A DNA stretch of 64,000 bases. Source: Hominimerdicola alba 8. Its GTDB lineage: Bacteria; Bacillota; Clostridia; Oscillospirales; Ruminococcaceae. The stretch lies in NCBI RefSeq assembly GCF_000178155.2, contig NZ_ADKM02000100.1, positions 1 through 64,000 of the forward strand, given 5' to 3'. The position numbers and the translations under genes are program-made. Below the pieces are notes generated by a model. It saw nothing but the letters and a program-made list of their open reading frames with translations, had not been told where the DNA came from and did not search any database. Each line of letters starts with the position of its first letter. Within the stretch, counting starts at the first letter, position 1. Shown in pieces: positions 8,522 to 17,574 of the stretch.

Positions 8522-8560
8522 TTACTGATGATTTTTCATCAGTCTTTTTTTCTTGATTTA
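8522..8560 (+). terminator. Second copy of the rRNA-type terminator
   Basis: ACTGATGA / TCATCAGT stem followed by TTTTTTT and then TTGATTTA. It is nearly the same as the terminator after the 5S gene, including downstream bases. No gene on the plus strand ends just before it, which suggests a duplicated or displaced rRNA operon end. Confidence 0.8.
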
Positions 8561-8581
8561 TTTTATAAAATGTGCTATAAT
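8553..8581 (+). promoter_or_regulatory. Promoter of the flavodoxin-family gene
   Basis: TTGATT-N17-TATAAT, about 45 nt upstream of the ATG at 8628. The -35 box overlaps the tail of the preceding terminator. Confidence 0.8.
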
Positions 8582-8627
8582 TTAAAAGTAAACTTTGGTT
8601 TATATATTATGATCGGAGGTACATTTT

Positions 8628-9245
8628 ATGAAAGTTCTGATGCTTAACGGCAGTCCCAAGTCAAACGGAAATACAGCCCTCGCACTTGCTGAGATGGCGA
8701 AAATCTTTGCTGCTGAAAATGTTGATGCTGAGATCGTTAATGTCGGCAATAAAAATATTCGCGGCTGCCTTAGCTGCAACGGCTGTTCTAAAAAGGGCTG
8801 CTGTGTTATCGACGACGGAGTTAACGATATCGCTGAAAAACTTAAAGCGGCTGACGGTCTTGTTATCGCATCGCCTGTTTATTACGCTTCTGCTAATGGT
8901 ACGCTTGTTTCATGTCTTGACAGGCTTTTCTACAGCATTCAGTGCGATTTACGCATGAAGGTGGGTGCTTCTGTTGCTGTTGCAAGACGCGGCGGCTGCT
9001 CTGCAACATTTGATGAACTTAATAAATATTTTACTATTTCGGGAATGCCCGTTGTTTCAAGCCAGTATTGGAACAGCGTTCACGGTGCTGCACCGGGACA
9101 GGCATCTGAGGACGCTGAGGGCCTTCAGACAATGCGTACTCTCGCCAAAAATATGGTTTTCCTGATGCGTTCGATCGAATTGGGTAAGAAAGAGTTTGGT
9201 CTGCCTGAACAGGAAGAACATGTATTCACAAATTTCATAAGATGA
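8628..9245 (+). CDS. Flavodoxin family protein / NAD(P)H-dependent FMN reductase
   Basis: A 205-aa cytoplasmic flavoprotein. The FMN phosphate loop is GSPKSNGNT (about residues 8-16), and SPVYYASANGTL is the second flavin-contact motif. A Cys cluster, CLSCNGCSKKGCC (about 47-59), matches the iron-sulfur flavoprotein/NADPH:FMN reductase subgroup of anaerobes. It probably reduces flavin or quinone-like substrates; the substrate is unknown. The start follows CGGAGG with 9-nt spacing. It is monocistronic, with its own promoter and terminator. Confidence 0.88.
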   Translation: MKVLMLNGSPKSNGNTALALAEMAKIFAAENVDAEIVNVGNKNIRGCLSCNGCSKKGCCVIDDGVNDIAEKLKAADGLVIASPVYYASANGTLVSCLDRLFYSIQCDLRMKVGASVAVARRGGCSATFDELNKYFTISGMPVVSSQYWNSVHGAAPGQASEDAEGLQTMRTLAKNMVFLMRSIELGKKEFGLPEQEEHVFTNFIR

Positions 9246-9252
9246 TTTCTTT

Positions 9253-9283
9253 ACCGCGCCCTTTATTAAGGTGCGGTTTTGTT
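9253..9283 (+). terminator. Terminator after the flavodoxin-family gene
   Basis: CCGCGCC / GGTGCGG stem followed by TTTTG. Confidence 0.75.
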
Positions 9284-9392
9284 ATAGGTCGATTTTCACA
9301 ATATCATCATAAATGATTTGGTTGAAGTGCCTAAGTATAACGCTGGTTATATAGATAAATTAACGAATTGAATACCAAAGTGTGAATAACTC

Positions 9393-9422
9393 TTGACTTT
9401 TATTTGCGGTTTAGGGTATAAT
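9393..9422 (+). promoter_or_regulatory. Promoter of the Ter-type operon
   Basis: TTGACT-N18-TATAAT about 100 nt upstream of the first Ter-locus gene. The leader contains a perfect 15-nt palindrome TGCCCGCGGCGGGCA (9474-9488), a possible operator or RNA hairpin. Confidence 0.75.
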
Positions 9423-9527
9423 ATATAAGGTTAATTGTGCCAATTTTTTAAGCACGAAACTTTAGAAAAAAATTGCCCGCGGCGGGCATCTGCTGCCTGC
9501 TGACGGATATATTAAGGGTATGTCTGA

Positions 9528-11813
9528 ATGTTTGAGCATAAGAAATTAAGAGGGCTTGACGATTACTTTAAAGAACTTAACGCAAGACCTGAAAAATGTG
9601 TTTATTTTTACCGTATCTGCGGATATAATGAGCAGGTCGCAGAATTTATAAAGAGGTATTACGAAGCCGCAAGAACAGGCGGTGTCATTATCGAGGGCAG
9701 GATACCTAATCCCGATAATAAGAACCTTGCCTATTTTGAAGAAATGATGGGCATGGATTTTAAGATGGACTTGAATTTCCTGACCATGAAGCTGAAAAAA
9801 TGGCTCCCGCGAATGAGTGATTATCAGCGTGATACCGTTGCAGGGTCTATCTATAACACCCTAGCAACTCTGCGCAGTCAGGGCAAAAACGATAATATGC
9901 TGAAAAACTGCTATATCAAGTTCATGTGCTGGCTGTATTATAAGTTTGAGCGTGTGACTGCTCAGCTGGGCGAGAACAAAGTGCCCAAAATATTGTATGA
10001 AGGCGATATAAGCAACTACGAACTGCTGTTGATAACAGTGCTTTCAAATGCGGGCTGTGATGTCGTCTTGCTTGAGTATAACGGTGATGAGGGCTATCTT
10101 AAGGCTGACCCTCAGTCATTGGTGTCCTATAAGCTGGATATCGCAGGACTGAGCGCTTTCCCTGACGGCTATAGTCTTAGGGGTATGCGCGATATGCAGC
10201 AGGCTGAAGCGAGCAAACAGCGTCTTTACGGACCTGCACCGAAGTTTTCCAACTGTACCAATGCCTGGATAAGCGGCGAGCAGGATCATATCGCTGAATT
10301 TAAAATGCCTGTCAGCGCGCGCGGCAATGACCCGAAGCTGTTTTACAATATCTATACAAGGATAAATGGCGTCTGGGATAAATTGACCTATCTGAATGAC
10401 CTCTACCAGATGCAGCTGGAGATCAAAAACAGCGGCAGGAGAGTCGTGATCGTAGATGAAGTCATTCCGCTGCCAACACCGGACGAGATAAATAATGTTC
10501 CCCGCAAATACTATAATAAACCCGAACAGATGATAGCCGACCTCGCTCTTCAGATACGCTACGGCAATAATATCGAACTGCAAAGGGTAATGGTCAAGAG
10601 CTTTGTTGATACCATGCTCGATGAATGCAAAAATGAGAGCAATAATCTCAATAAGCTGACCAACAAGGCTGTCTACCTTATCTGCTGGCTGAAAAGGTAT
10701 ATGGCTCAGCTGTTTGCCAACTGGCGTATGCCCGAAGTCGCATGCTTTATCTATATGGGCGGCTGCCGCAACGAGAATGAGGCGATGTTCATGCGTTTCA
10801 TTTCAAGGCTGCCTGTCGATGTGCTGATACTTCTGCCAAACCTGAATGCGGAAAAATGCTGCCTGAAAGACAAGCTGCTGTATGAACAGAACTGCGCTGA
10901 AACACTTGATGTGAAGAAATTCCCCGCAGAGAACACTCAGCTGCAAATGGCGACGCTTGCCTATCATGCCGAACGTGAACTGGATACGCTGATGTACCAT
11001 GATTCCGGCATCTACCGCAACAGACAGTATTCTAAGGCTAATGCCGTAACACTTAAAACAATGTACGAGGAAATAGCTATCCTCTGGAAAGAAGAACTTA
11101 AGTACAGACCGAATTTCAGTACAGTTGACGATGTGGTGAACATGCCTGTGCTGTTTGCAAAAGTTTCGGGCGTTAAAGATTCTGATCTTGAACAGTACTG
11201 GGGCAGCATAAAACAGCTGCTCACCCCCGATACTTTCCTGATAACTCAGGCACCGTATATAAGTTCTGACAGCTATAATGAAATGAAAAGTTACAGCACA
11301 GAATTTCTTAAAAGAGGTGTGCTGCAAAGAAATGTCATCAAAAATCACCCCAGCTTCCGCTACGGCTTTTTGCGTGACGAGATACAGGATCATATCCTTG
11401 ATAAATTGCAGCTGCTTATCGACAGCCGTATGATAAAAGGTACTTTTGAGAACGGCACCGAATATACGATAGTTGCAACTGTAATGAATATGAATATGGA
11501 TCTTGTCAGGAAGATACAGAGTTTTGACTTCACCAAGACCAATCCGAAACTGATATACATCAATTCGGGTGAGCGTATGATCTCGCTCGAAGATTCGATC
11601 ATTGTTGCATTCCTCAACCTGATAGGCTTTGATGTGGTGTTCTTTGTGCCCACAGGCTACCAGAGCGTTGAAAAGCATTTCAATACATTGATAATGGAAG
11701 AACATCAGATAGGTGACTACGTTTATGACCTTAACGTTCCCGATCTGAGAAGATTTGTAGTCAAAAAACAGCCAACTTCATGGCGTGACAGAATATTTAA
11801 GAGAGGTAAATAA
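9528..11813 (+). CDS. YceG-family protein of the Ter stress-response locus
   Basis: A 761-aa protein resembling Bacillus YceG, encoded beside TerD and TelA genes in many Firmicutes. Two similar segments are visible: PKILYEGDISNYELLL followed by GCDVVLLEYNG (about 160-185), and PKLIYINSG followed by GFDVVFFVPTG near 690-720. These suggest two related Rossmann-like halves. It is longer than Bacillus YceG (about 540 aa). No signal peptide or membrane segment is visible. Its biochemical role is unknown; comparative work places it in a module thought to make or use a nucleoside-like metabolite. AAGGG lies 9 nt upstream of the ATG. TelA begins 2 nt after its stop. Confidence 0.72.
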   Translation: MFEHKKLRGLDDYFKELNARPEKCVYFYRICGYNEQVAEFIKRYYEAARTGGVIIEGRIPNPDNKNLAYFEEMMGMDFKMDLNFLTMKLKKWLPRMSDYQRDTVAGSIYNTLATLRSQGKNDNMLKNCYIKFMCWLYYKFERVTAQLGENKVPKILYEGDISNYELLLITVLSNAGCDVVLLEYNGDEGYLKADPQSLVSYKLDIAGLSAFPDGYSLRGMRDMQQAEASKQRLYGPAPKFSNCTNAWISGEQDHIAEFKMPVSARGNDPKLFYNIYTRINGVWDKLTYLNDLYQMQLEIKNSGRRVVIVDEVIPLPTPDEINNVPRKYYNKPEQMIADLALQIRYGNNIELQRVMVKSFVDTMLDECKNESNNLNKLTNKAVYLICWLKRYMAQLFANWRMPEVACFIYMGGCRNENEAMFMRFISRLPVDVLILLPNLNAEKCCLKDKLLYEQNCAETLDVKKFPAENTQLQMATLAYHAERELDTLMYHDSGIYRNRQYSKANAVTLKTMYEEIAILWKEELKYRPNFSTVDDVVNMPVLFAKVSGVKDSDLEQYWGSIKQLLTPDTFLITQAPYISSDSYNEMKSYSTEFLKRGVLQRNVIKNHPSFRYGFLRDEIQDHILDKLQLLIDSRMIKGTFENGTEYTIVATVMNMNMDLVRKIQSFDFTKTNPKLIYINSGERMISLEDSIIVAFLNLIGFDVVFFVPTGYQSVEKHFNTLIMEEHQIGDYVYDLNVPDLRRFVVKKQPTSWRDRIFKRGK

Positions 11814-11815
11814 CT

Positions 11816-13000
11816 ATGGGACTTGATTTCAGCAAGGCAGCTCCACAGGCTGCACCGACCGCAACACCGACAACAAACGCAATGCCAACTATGGCAGCAG
11901 CTCCCGTTCAGCAGGATACTGAACTGGCAGTGGTAGAAAAGTACGACATCGTGGCAGACAGAGAGCAGATGACCACTGAACTCGTCAACTCGCCCGAAGT
12001 AGATGCTCTTGTAAGCACTATCGAACTGGACAACCTTGATTCTATCGTATCTTTCGGCGCTGAGGCTGCCGATGAGATCTCAAAGGCTTCCGATCAGGTG
12101 CTCAACAGCATGAATATGTCACAGATCGATGAAACCAGTCAGCTGATGCAGACACTTGCAAGCATTATGTCAAAGTTCGATGTTGACGAGATAAAGGACG
12201 ATCCTTCGTTCTTCAAAAAGTTCTTCAACAACGCAAGAAAGCAGCTGGATAAGATACTCTCCAAGTACCACACTATGGGCGATGAAGTAGATAAGATCTA
12301 CGTTCAGCTGAGAAAATATGAGGACGAGATAAAGCAGTCCAACAGAAAACTCAATACCATGTTTGAGGCTAACGTGGGCTTCTATCACGATCTGGTAAAG
12401 TATATCCTCGCAGGCGAGCAGGGCTGTAAGGAACTTGAAGCATACATCGCACAGAAGCAGGATGAGCTTGCAAAGACAGGCGATAACTCCATACAGTTTG
12501 AGTTACAGACACTCAATCAGGCACTCATGATGCTCGAACAGAGAGTTCAGGATCTGCGTACTGCCGAGAACGTTGCTATGCAGTCGATACCGATGCTCAA
12601 GACTATGGAGTTCTCCAACTATAATCTGGTCAGAAAGATCAACTCCGCATTCATCATTACCCTGCCTATCTTCAAGCAGGCTCTTGCTCAGGCTATATTG
12701 CTCAAGCGCCAGAAGATACAGGCTGAGTCGATGGCTGCACTCGACCAGAAAACTAACGAGATGCTTATAAAGAATGCTCACAACACTGTTGAACAGTCCA
12801 AGATGACCGCAAGACTGGCATCAGGCAGTTCAATACAGATAGAAACTCTCGAAACCACATGGAAGACTATCATGAACGGTATCGAAGAAACCAGAGGCAT
12901 CGAGGCTGAGGCACGCAAGAAGCGTCAGGACGATAAGATCAGACTGGAAGCTATCAAGCAGGATTTCAAGGCTCACTACGATGTGCCCGTTAAAAAGTAA
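11816..13000 (+). CDS. telA: Toxic anion resistance protein TelA family
   Basis: A 394-aa soluble, mostly helical protein. After a low-complexity Ala/Pro/Thr start (residues 1-35) it has the TelA layout with long coiled-coil segments: DKILSKYHTMGDEVDKIYVQ, LYNYNLVRKINSAF-like motifs, and a tail ending RKKRQDDKIRLEAIK. TelA proteins accompany TerD/TerC in tellurite and general stress loci; the molecular function is not established. AGAGAGG lies 8 nt upstream. It sits between yceG and the terD genes, with a separate promoter following it. Confidence 0.85.
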   Translation: MGLDFSKAAPQAAPTATPTTNAMPTMAAAPVQQDTELAVVEKYDIVADREQMTTELVNSPEVDALVSTIELDNLDSIVSFGAEAADEISKASDQVLNSMNMSQIDETSQLMQTLASIMSKFDVDEIKDDPSFFKKFFNNARKQLDKILSKYHTMGDEVDKIYVQLRKYEDEIKQSNRKLNTMFEANVGFYHDLVKYILAGEQGCKELEAYIAQKQDELAKTGDNSIQFELQTLNQALMMLEQRVQDLRTAENVAMQSIPMLKTMEFSNYNLVRKINSAFIITLPIFKQALAQAILLKRQKIQAESMAALDQKTNEMLIKNAHNTVEQSKMTARLASGSSIQIETLETTWKTIMNGIEETRGIEAEARKKRQDDKIRLEAIKQDFKAHYDVPVKK

Positions 13001-13041
13001 GCTATCTGTAAAGTGCAACCATTAGTTGCGAAACTTCCACT

Positions 13042-13079
13042 GCTTGTCGCTGGACAAGCGCGGAAATTTCTGCTATAAT
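13042..13079 (+). promoter_or_regulatory. Promoter with overlapping inverted repeat before terD
   Basis: TGGACA-N17-TATAAT with an extended -10 (TGC before TATAAT). A perfect inverted repeat GCTTGTC-GCTG-GACAAGC (13042-13059) covers the -35 box, where a repressor or activator could act. It would let the terD genes be induced apart from yceG-telA. Confidence 0.72.
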
Positions 13080-13159
13080 TGCAATTACAGAAAGATAAAT
13101 GGGGCAATACCCCAAGACAACAAGGCGAAAGCCAAATGATCCAAAGGAGGAACATTATT

Positions 13160-13741
13160 ATGCCAATCAATCTTAGCAAAGGACAGAAAGTCAGCTTAAC
13201 AAAGGGTAATCCCGGACTGAAGAACATCATGGTAGGTCTGGGCTGGGACGTAAATGCGTTCGATTCGGGTGTAGATTTCGACCTCGATACCGCTGCATTC
13301 ATGGTAGATGACAGCGGCAGGTGCCCCAGCGAGAAGGAATTCATCTTCTACGGCAACCTTGAACACACCAGCGGTTCTGTAAAGCACATGGGCGATAACC
13401 TGACAGGCGGCGGCGACGGTGATGACGAGCAGATCATGATCGACCTGAGCCTGATCCCTCAGAATATCTCCAAGATCGCTTTCACTGTTACCATCTATGA
13501 TGCTGACAACAGAAGACAGAACTTCGGTCAGGTATCCAACTCTTTCGTTCGTATAGTTGATCAGGCTACAGGCGAGGAGATCGTCAGATATGATCTGGGT
13601 GAGGATTTCTCCATCGAAACAGCTATAGTTGTTGGCGAACTGTACAGAAACAACGGCGAGTGGAAGTTCAACGCTATCGGCAGCGGTTTCCAGGGCGGAC
13701 TTGCAGCACTCTGCGGTCACTATGGTATCGACGCTGAGTAA
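13160..13741 (+). CDS. terD: TerD family protein (first copy)
   Basis: A 193-aa Ca2+-binding stress protein. The start is the ATG 8 nt after AAAGGAGG, giving [13 protein letters not shown], the usual TerD N-terminus; an upstream in-frame ATG has no ribosome site. Conserved motifs are GLGWD (about 27-31), [27 protein letters not shown] (Ca2+-binding acidic loops, about 78-94), and [13 protein letters not shown] near the end. TerD proteins bind calcium and occur in loci for tellurite, phage and redox stress. A second TerD follows after 13 nt. Confidence 0.95.
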   Translation: MPINLSKGQKVSLTKGNPGLKNIMVGLGWDVNAFDSGVDFDLDTAAFMVDDSGRCPSEKEFIFYGNLEHTSGSVKHMGDNLTGGGDGDDEQIMIDLSLIPQNISKIAFTVTIYDADNRRQNFGQVSNSFVRIVDQATGEEIVRYDLGEDFSIETAIVVGELYRNNGEWKFNAIGSGFQGGLAALCGHYGIDAE

Positions 13742-13754
13742 GGAGTAAGCTGCT

Positions 13755-14408
13755 ATGTCGATCAGTTTGCAAAAAGGACAGAAAGTCAGCCTTTCTAAAG
13801 AGAGCGCAGGACTTTCAAAGGTTATTGTCGGTCTTGGCTGGGACGAAGCAAATCGACCTCAGCCCCAGCAGAAGCAGGGCGGTTTTTTCTCCGGACTGTT
13901 TGGCGGTTCAAACACTTCGGGCAATATGCAGTCTGTCGGCGGTGACACCATCGACTGTGACGCAGCTGCATTCATGCTCCAGAACGGCAGACTTGTCAAT
14001 AAGAATGACATAATCTACTACGGCAATCTGCGCCACGCAACAGGTACAGTCGTTCACATGGGCGATAACCTTACAGGTGCAGGTGATGGCGATGATGAGC
14101 AGATCGTTGTTGATCTTGCTCAGGTGCCGCCTCAGTATGACAGGATCGTTGTTACTGTAAACATCTACCACGCAAAGCAGAAAAATCAGCATTTCGGCAT
14201 GATAAACAATGCTTTCATCAGACTGGTGGATGCCAGAAACAACAAGGAGATATGCAGGTATAACCTGACTGACAGCTATCCGGGCATCACCGCAATGGTG
14301 TTCGGTGAGATCTACAGGCATAACAATGAATGGAAGTTCAATGCTATAGGTCAGGGCACCAACGACGGCAGTTTATCTGAACTTGCCGGAAGATATGCGG
14401 GCATGTGA
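13755..14408 (+). CDS. terD: TerD family protein (second copy)
   Basis: A 217-aa TerD paralogue. It keeps [22 protein letters not shown] and [12 protein letters not shown]. It carries a Gln/Gly-rich insertion after GWD (about residues 33-62, with GGFFSGLFGGS) that the first copy lacks; such glycine-rich linkers are common in one TerD subgroup. AAGGAG lies 8 nt upstream of ATG. The pair probably acts as Ca2+-responsive partners. A strong terminator follows before the Ca2+ ATPase. Confidence 0.94.
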   Translation: MSISLQKGQKVSLSKESAGLSKVIVGLGWDEANRPQPQQKQGGFFSGLFGGSNTSGNMQSVGGDTIDCDAAAFMLQNGRLVNKNDIIYYGNLRHATGTVVHMGDNLTGAGDGDDEQIVVDLAQVPPQYDRIVVTVNIYHAKQKNQHFGMINNAFIRLVDARNNKEICRYNLTDSYPGITAMVFGEIYRHNNEWKFNAIGQGTNDGSLSELAGRYAGM

Positions 14409-14435
14409 TAGTCCGTACTCAAAACAAAGAAAACA

Positions 14436-14474
14436 GGAGAACTGCGGCAGATGCCGCGGTTTCTCCTTATTTTC
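14436..14474 (+). terminator. Terminator after the terD pair
   Basis: Near-perfect 15-bp stem GGAGAACTGCGGCA / TGCCGCGGTTTCTCC followed by TTATTTT. It separates the terD pair from the ATPase gene, though read-through is possible. Confidence 0.85.
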
Positions 14475-14530
14475 TGAAAAAATTCGGCTGTTCATACAGC
14501 TGATCTGTTTGTAAGGGAGTTTTAAAATTT

Positions 14531-17299
14531 ATGGATCTAAAAGGTTTGACCTCAAAACAGGTCGAAGAATCTCGTGCAAAAAATGGCTCAAATGCCATAC
14601 CTGAGGCAGAGCCTACCACGTTCTTTAAGGAGTTTCTTGAAACATTCGGTGACCCGATGATCAAGATCCTGCTGGCTATCGCCGCACTGATGATAGTAAT
14701 GGCGATATTCGGTCTGGCTGAACCTTACGAGCCTATCGGTACTATCGTGGCAGTCCTGATAGTTGCTTTCGTTTCGGCAAAGACAAACGTTGCCAGCGAC
14801 CAGAAGTATATCGAACTCAAAGAGAGTGCTGAGAAGGATAAGTGTAAAGCTATCCGCGAAGGTACTACAAATGTCATCGAAGTCGATGATGTCGTTGTCG
14901 GTGACCTGATACTGCTCCAGTCGGGCGATAAGATACCCGCTGACGGCGTGCTGGTACACGGCAATATCAAGGTCGATAACTCCGCACTCAACGGTGAGGC
15001 TGAGGAGTGCAAGAAGACTGCTGCTGAGGCAGGCTTTGAGATGCCTTCCGAGATCACAGGCGATACTTTCGTTGATGAACATTCGCTGTTCAGAGGCGCT
15101 GTATGTATCGACGGCGAGGGTTACCTCGATGTAAGAAATGTCGGTCTTAAGACAATGATGGGTAAGATGGCTGAGGAAATGAATGAGGAAGAACCCGATT
15201 CACCTCTGAAAGTCAAGCTGGCTAAGCTGGCTAACCAGATCTCGGTGTTCGGCTATGTTTCCGCTATCATAATCGCCATAGTTTATTTCATTTACTTCAT
15301 CTTCTTCGCTAACGTTGTCACCGAAGCCGGCGACGTACTTGGCAAGGGTCCTTCGGTATTCTTCAATACCTCCGCAGCAGGCTGGGGCTGGGGCGATATA
15401 ATCGGCAAGTTCGTTGACGGTGTTTCCATCGCTATCCTGATCGTTGTCTGCGCAGTTCCTGAGGGTCTGCCTCTGATGATCTCGCTGGTACTGATGCAGA
15501 ACACCAGCAAGATGCTCGACCACAACGTTCTGGTACGTAAGGCTGTCGGTATCGAAACAGCAGGTTCTCTGAACGTTCTGTTCTCCGATAAGACAGGTAC
15601 TATCACAAAGGGTAAGCTGGAAGTAGTTGAGTTCTTCACTGCTGACGGCAATGTTATCCCCAACGATCAGCTTGCAAACCACAAGCAGGTAAAGACCCTT
15701 CTTGATATCTCCATCGGTAAGAACACTCAGTCATTGTTCGACGGCAATCACAATGTCATCGGCGGTAACTTCACCGATCAGGCACTTATGCACTTTATCG
15801 GTGAGGCTGATTTCAATGCACTTAAAGAAAACACCGAGTATGAAGTCACCACTTATCAGGGCTTCAACTCTGCTAACAAGTTCAGCCAGTCCAGAATAGA
15901 TAATCTGGGCAAGACCTTCTACAAGGGCGCTCCCGAAAGACTGCTGGCTAAGGCTACAAAGTACCTTGATGCTGACGGTAATATCAAGGATATCGATATG
16001 GCTAAGCTGAATGCCAAGATCGATGCGCTGGCAAACAAAGCTATGCGTGTACTGAGTTTCGGTTACTCCGAAAAGGCTATGGTCGAGAATCAGATCAACG
16101 ATGATGTTGTTATCATCGGTCTGGTGGGCATCAGAGATGATGTTCGTCCTGAGGCTAAGGAAGCTATCAAGGAAGTTCAGGACGCAGGTATCCAGGTCGT
16201 AATGATCACAGGTGACCGTCTTGAAACCGCAAAGGCTATCGCTAAGGACGCAGGTCTTATCAAGTCCGATAATGACATCGCACTCTCTTCCGCAGAACTG
16301 AATAAGATGTCTGACGAAGAGGTCAAGAAGATCGTCCGCGATATCAGAGTTATTGCAAGAGCACTGCCTACCGATAAGTCTAGAATGGTAAGGATATGTC
16401 AGGAAATGAACCTCGTTGTCGGCATGACAGGCGACGGCGTAAACGACAGCCCTGCACTTAAGAAAGCCGATGTCGGCTTCGCAATGGGCAGTGGTACAGA
16501 AGCCGCTAAGGAAGCAGGCGAGATCGTTATCCTCGACGATAACTTCAAGTCCATCAAGGACGCTATCCTTTACGGCAGAACTATCTACCACAACATTCTT
16601 AAGTTCTGCAAGTTCCAGTTGGTCATCAACGTTGCCGCAGTTCTGGTTTCCGCATTCGGTCCGTTCTTCGGCGTTGAAGAACCTCTTAAAGTTACTCACC
16701 TGCTGTTCGTTAACCTCGTTATGGACGGTCTGGGCGCTATCATGCTGGGCAACGAGCCTGCACTTGAAAAGTACATGCACGAAAAGCCCAGAAGAAGAGA
16801 TGAAAGCATCATCAGCAAGCCGATGGCTATACAGATCGGTGTTATGGGCGCTTGGCTGACTATCATGAGTTTCCTGTACTTCCTGATACCTGCCGCAGGC
16901 AACGGTATCGGTGATGTCATGAAGGATCTTTCAAAGGGTCTTGTATGCACCAACCTGTTTGATGGCAACGTAGACAAGCTCAAGACAGGCTACTTCGTAC
17001 TGTTCATTCTCAGCGCACTGGCTAACGGCTTCAATGTAAGAGATGACAGGTTCGGCATATTCAAGGGTCTGAACCTGAACCCAGGATTCATCAAGGTAAT
17101 GTTTGCTATCATCGCTGTACAGGCAGTTATCGTTAACTGCGCACTGATACCTCTTGCACCTTTCCAGTGGATAGGCAAGATGTTCAGCTGTGAGCCTTTC
17201 GGCATAGCAGGCTGGGTACTGGTAATCATCATGGCACTGACCATGATACCTGTTGACCTCATCAGAAAGACTGTTACCAATTCTGTAAACAACAAGTAA
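14531..17299 (+). CDS. P-type Ca2+-translocating ATPase
   Basis: A 922-aa P2-type cation pump that exports Ca2+ using ATP. The phosphorylation site is DKTGTIT (Asp 353), the ion-site helix motif is VPEGLPL (309-315), the hinge is MTGDGVNDSPALKKADVGFAMG, the nucleotide domain has KGAPERLL, and FVNLVMDGLGA lies in helix 6. N-terminal cation-ATPase and C-terminal domains are complete, with about ten membrane helices. The PEGLP and NxxMDxL signatures support Ca2+. It lies inside a Ter locus, where TerC membrane proteins are usual and where TerD proteins bind Ca2+, so a joint role in Ca2+ handling under stress is a fair inference. GGGAG lies upstream. Confidence 0.94.
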   Translation: MDLKGLTSKQVEESRAKNGSNAIPEAEPTTFFKEFLETFGDPMIKILLAIAALMIVMAIFGLAEPYEPIGTIVAVLIVAFVSAKTNVASDQKYIELKESAEKDKCKAIREGTTNVIEVDDVVVGDLILLQSGDKIPADGVLVHGNIKVDNSALNGEAEECKKTAAEAGFEMPSEITGDTFVDEHSLFRGAVCIDGEGYLDVRNVGLKTMMGKMAEEMNEEEPDSPLKVKLAKLANQISVFGYVSAIIIAIVYFIYFIFFANVVTEAGDVLGKGPSVFFNTSAAGWGWGDIIGKFVDGVSIAILIVVCAVPEGLPLMISLVLMQNTSKMLDHNVLVRKAVGIETAGSLNVLFSDKTGTITKGKLEVVEFFTADGNVIPNDQLANHKQVKTLLDISIGKNTQSLFDGNHNVIGGNFTDQALMHFIGEADFNALKENTEYEVTTYQGFNSANKFSQSRIDNLGKTFYKGAPERLLAKATKYLDADGNIKDIDMAKLNAKIDALANKAMRVLSFGYSEKAMVENQINDDVVIIGLVGIRDDVRPEAKEAIKEVQDAGIQVVMITGDRLETAKAIAKDAGLIKSDNDIALSSAELNKMSDEEVKKIVRDIRVIARALPTDKSRMVRICQEMNLVVGMTGDGVNDSPALKKADVGFAMGSGTEAAKEAGEIVILDDNFKSIKDAILYGRTIYHNILKFCKFQLVINVAAVLVSAFGPFFGVEEPLKVTHLLFVNLVMDGLGAIMLGNEPALEKYMHEKPRRRDESIISKPMAIQIGVMGAWLTIMSFLYFLIPAAGNGIGDVMKDLSKGLVCTNLFDGNVDKLKTGYFVLFILSALANGFNVRDDRFGIFKGLNLNPGFIKVMFAIIAVQAVIVNCALIPLAPFQWIGKMFSCEPFGIAGWVLVIIMALTMIPVDLIRKTVTNSVNNK

Positions 17300-17310
17300 A
17301 TAACGTTTTC

Positions 17311-17352
17311 ACGGCTCACACACGGTTCTAAGGTGTGAGCCGTGAGTTATGT
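17311..17352 (+). terminator. Terminator after the Ca2+ ATPase gene
   Basis: Perfect 11-bp stem ACGGCTCACAC / GTGTGAGCCGT. The T-tract behind it is weak. Two further hairpins follow (GCTGCATTT / AAATGCAGC at 17362-17381, CACAAAG..CTTTGTG at 17381-17413). Confidence 0.6.
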
Positions 17353-17430
17353 TTGATCTGAGCTGCATTTCAAATGCAGCACAAAGCCCTTGCAATGGCA
17401 AGAACTTTGTGGCGTGTTTGAATAATCATT

Positions 17431-17550
17431 TATGGTCATCCCTTTAAAACACCACTAAGAATAAAGGTATAACGAGGAAAAGAAAACCACCAATTATTCT
17501 AATGCTCGCTGAAAGGCTGTTTGGTATGGTGTGTCAGCGGGATTATCACG
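17431..17550 (-). repeat. Palindromic element B, copy 1 (about 120 bp, inverted)
   Basis: Shares ends and body with the copies at 33401, 36820 and 49088, but lies in the opposite orientation and lacks the GC-rich inner hairpin. It is flanked by the direct repeat TAATCATTT (17423-17431 and 17551-17559), as expected of transposition. It sits between the ATPase gene and the PRTase gene. Confidence 0.85.
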
Positions 17551-17574
17551 TAATCATTTCATAAGGAGAAAACA

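Noticed and set aside
10803-11705. 300-aa open frame antisense to the YceG-like gene
   Set aside because: It has a reverse-strand codon pattern and no ribosome site; the sense frame has recognisable family segments.
15731-16780. 349-aa open frame antisense to the Ca2+ ATPase
   Set aside because: It is a shadow of a conserved P-type ATPase gene, with no start signal and no domain pattern.
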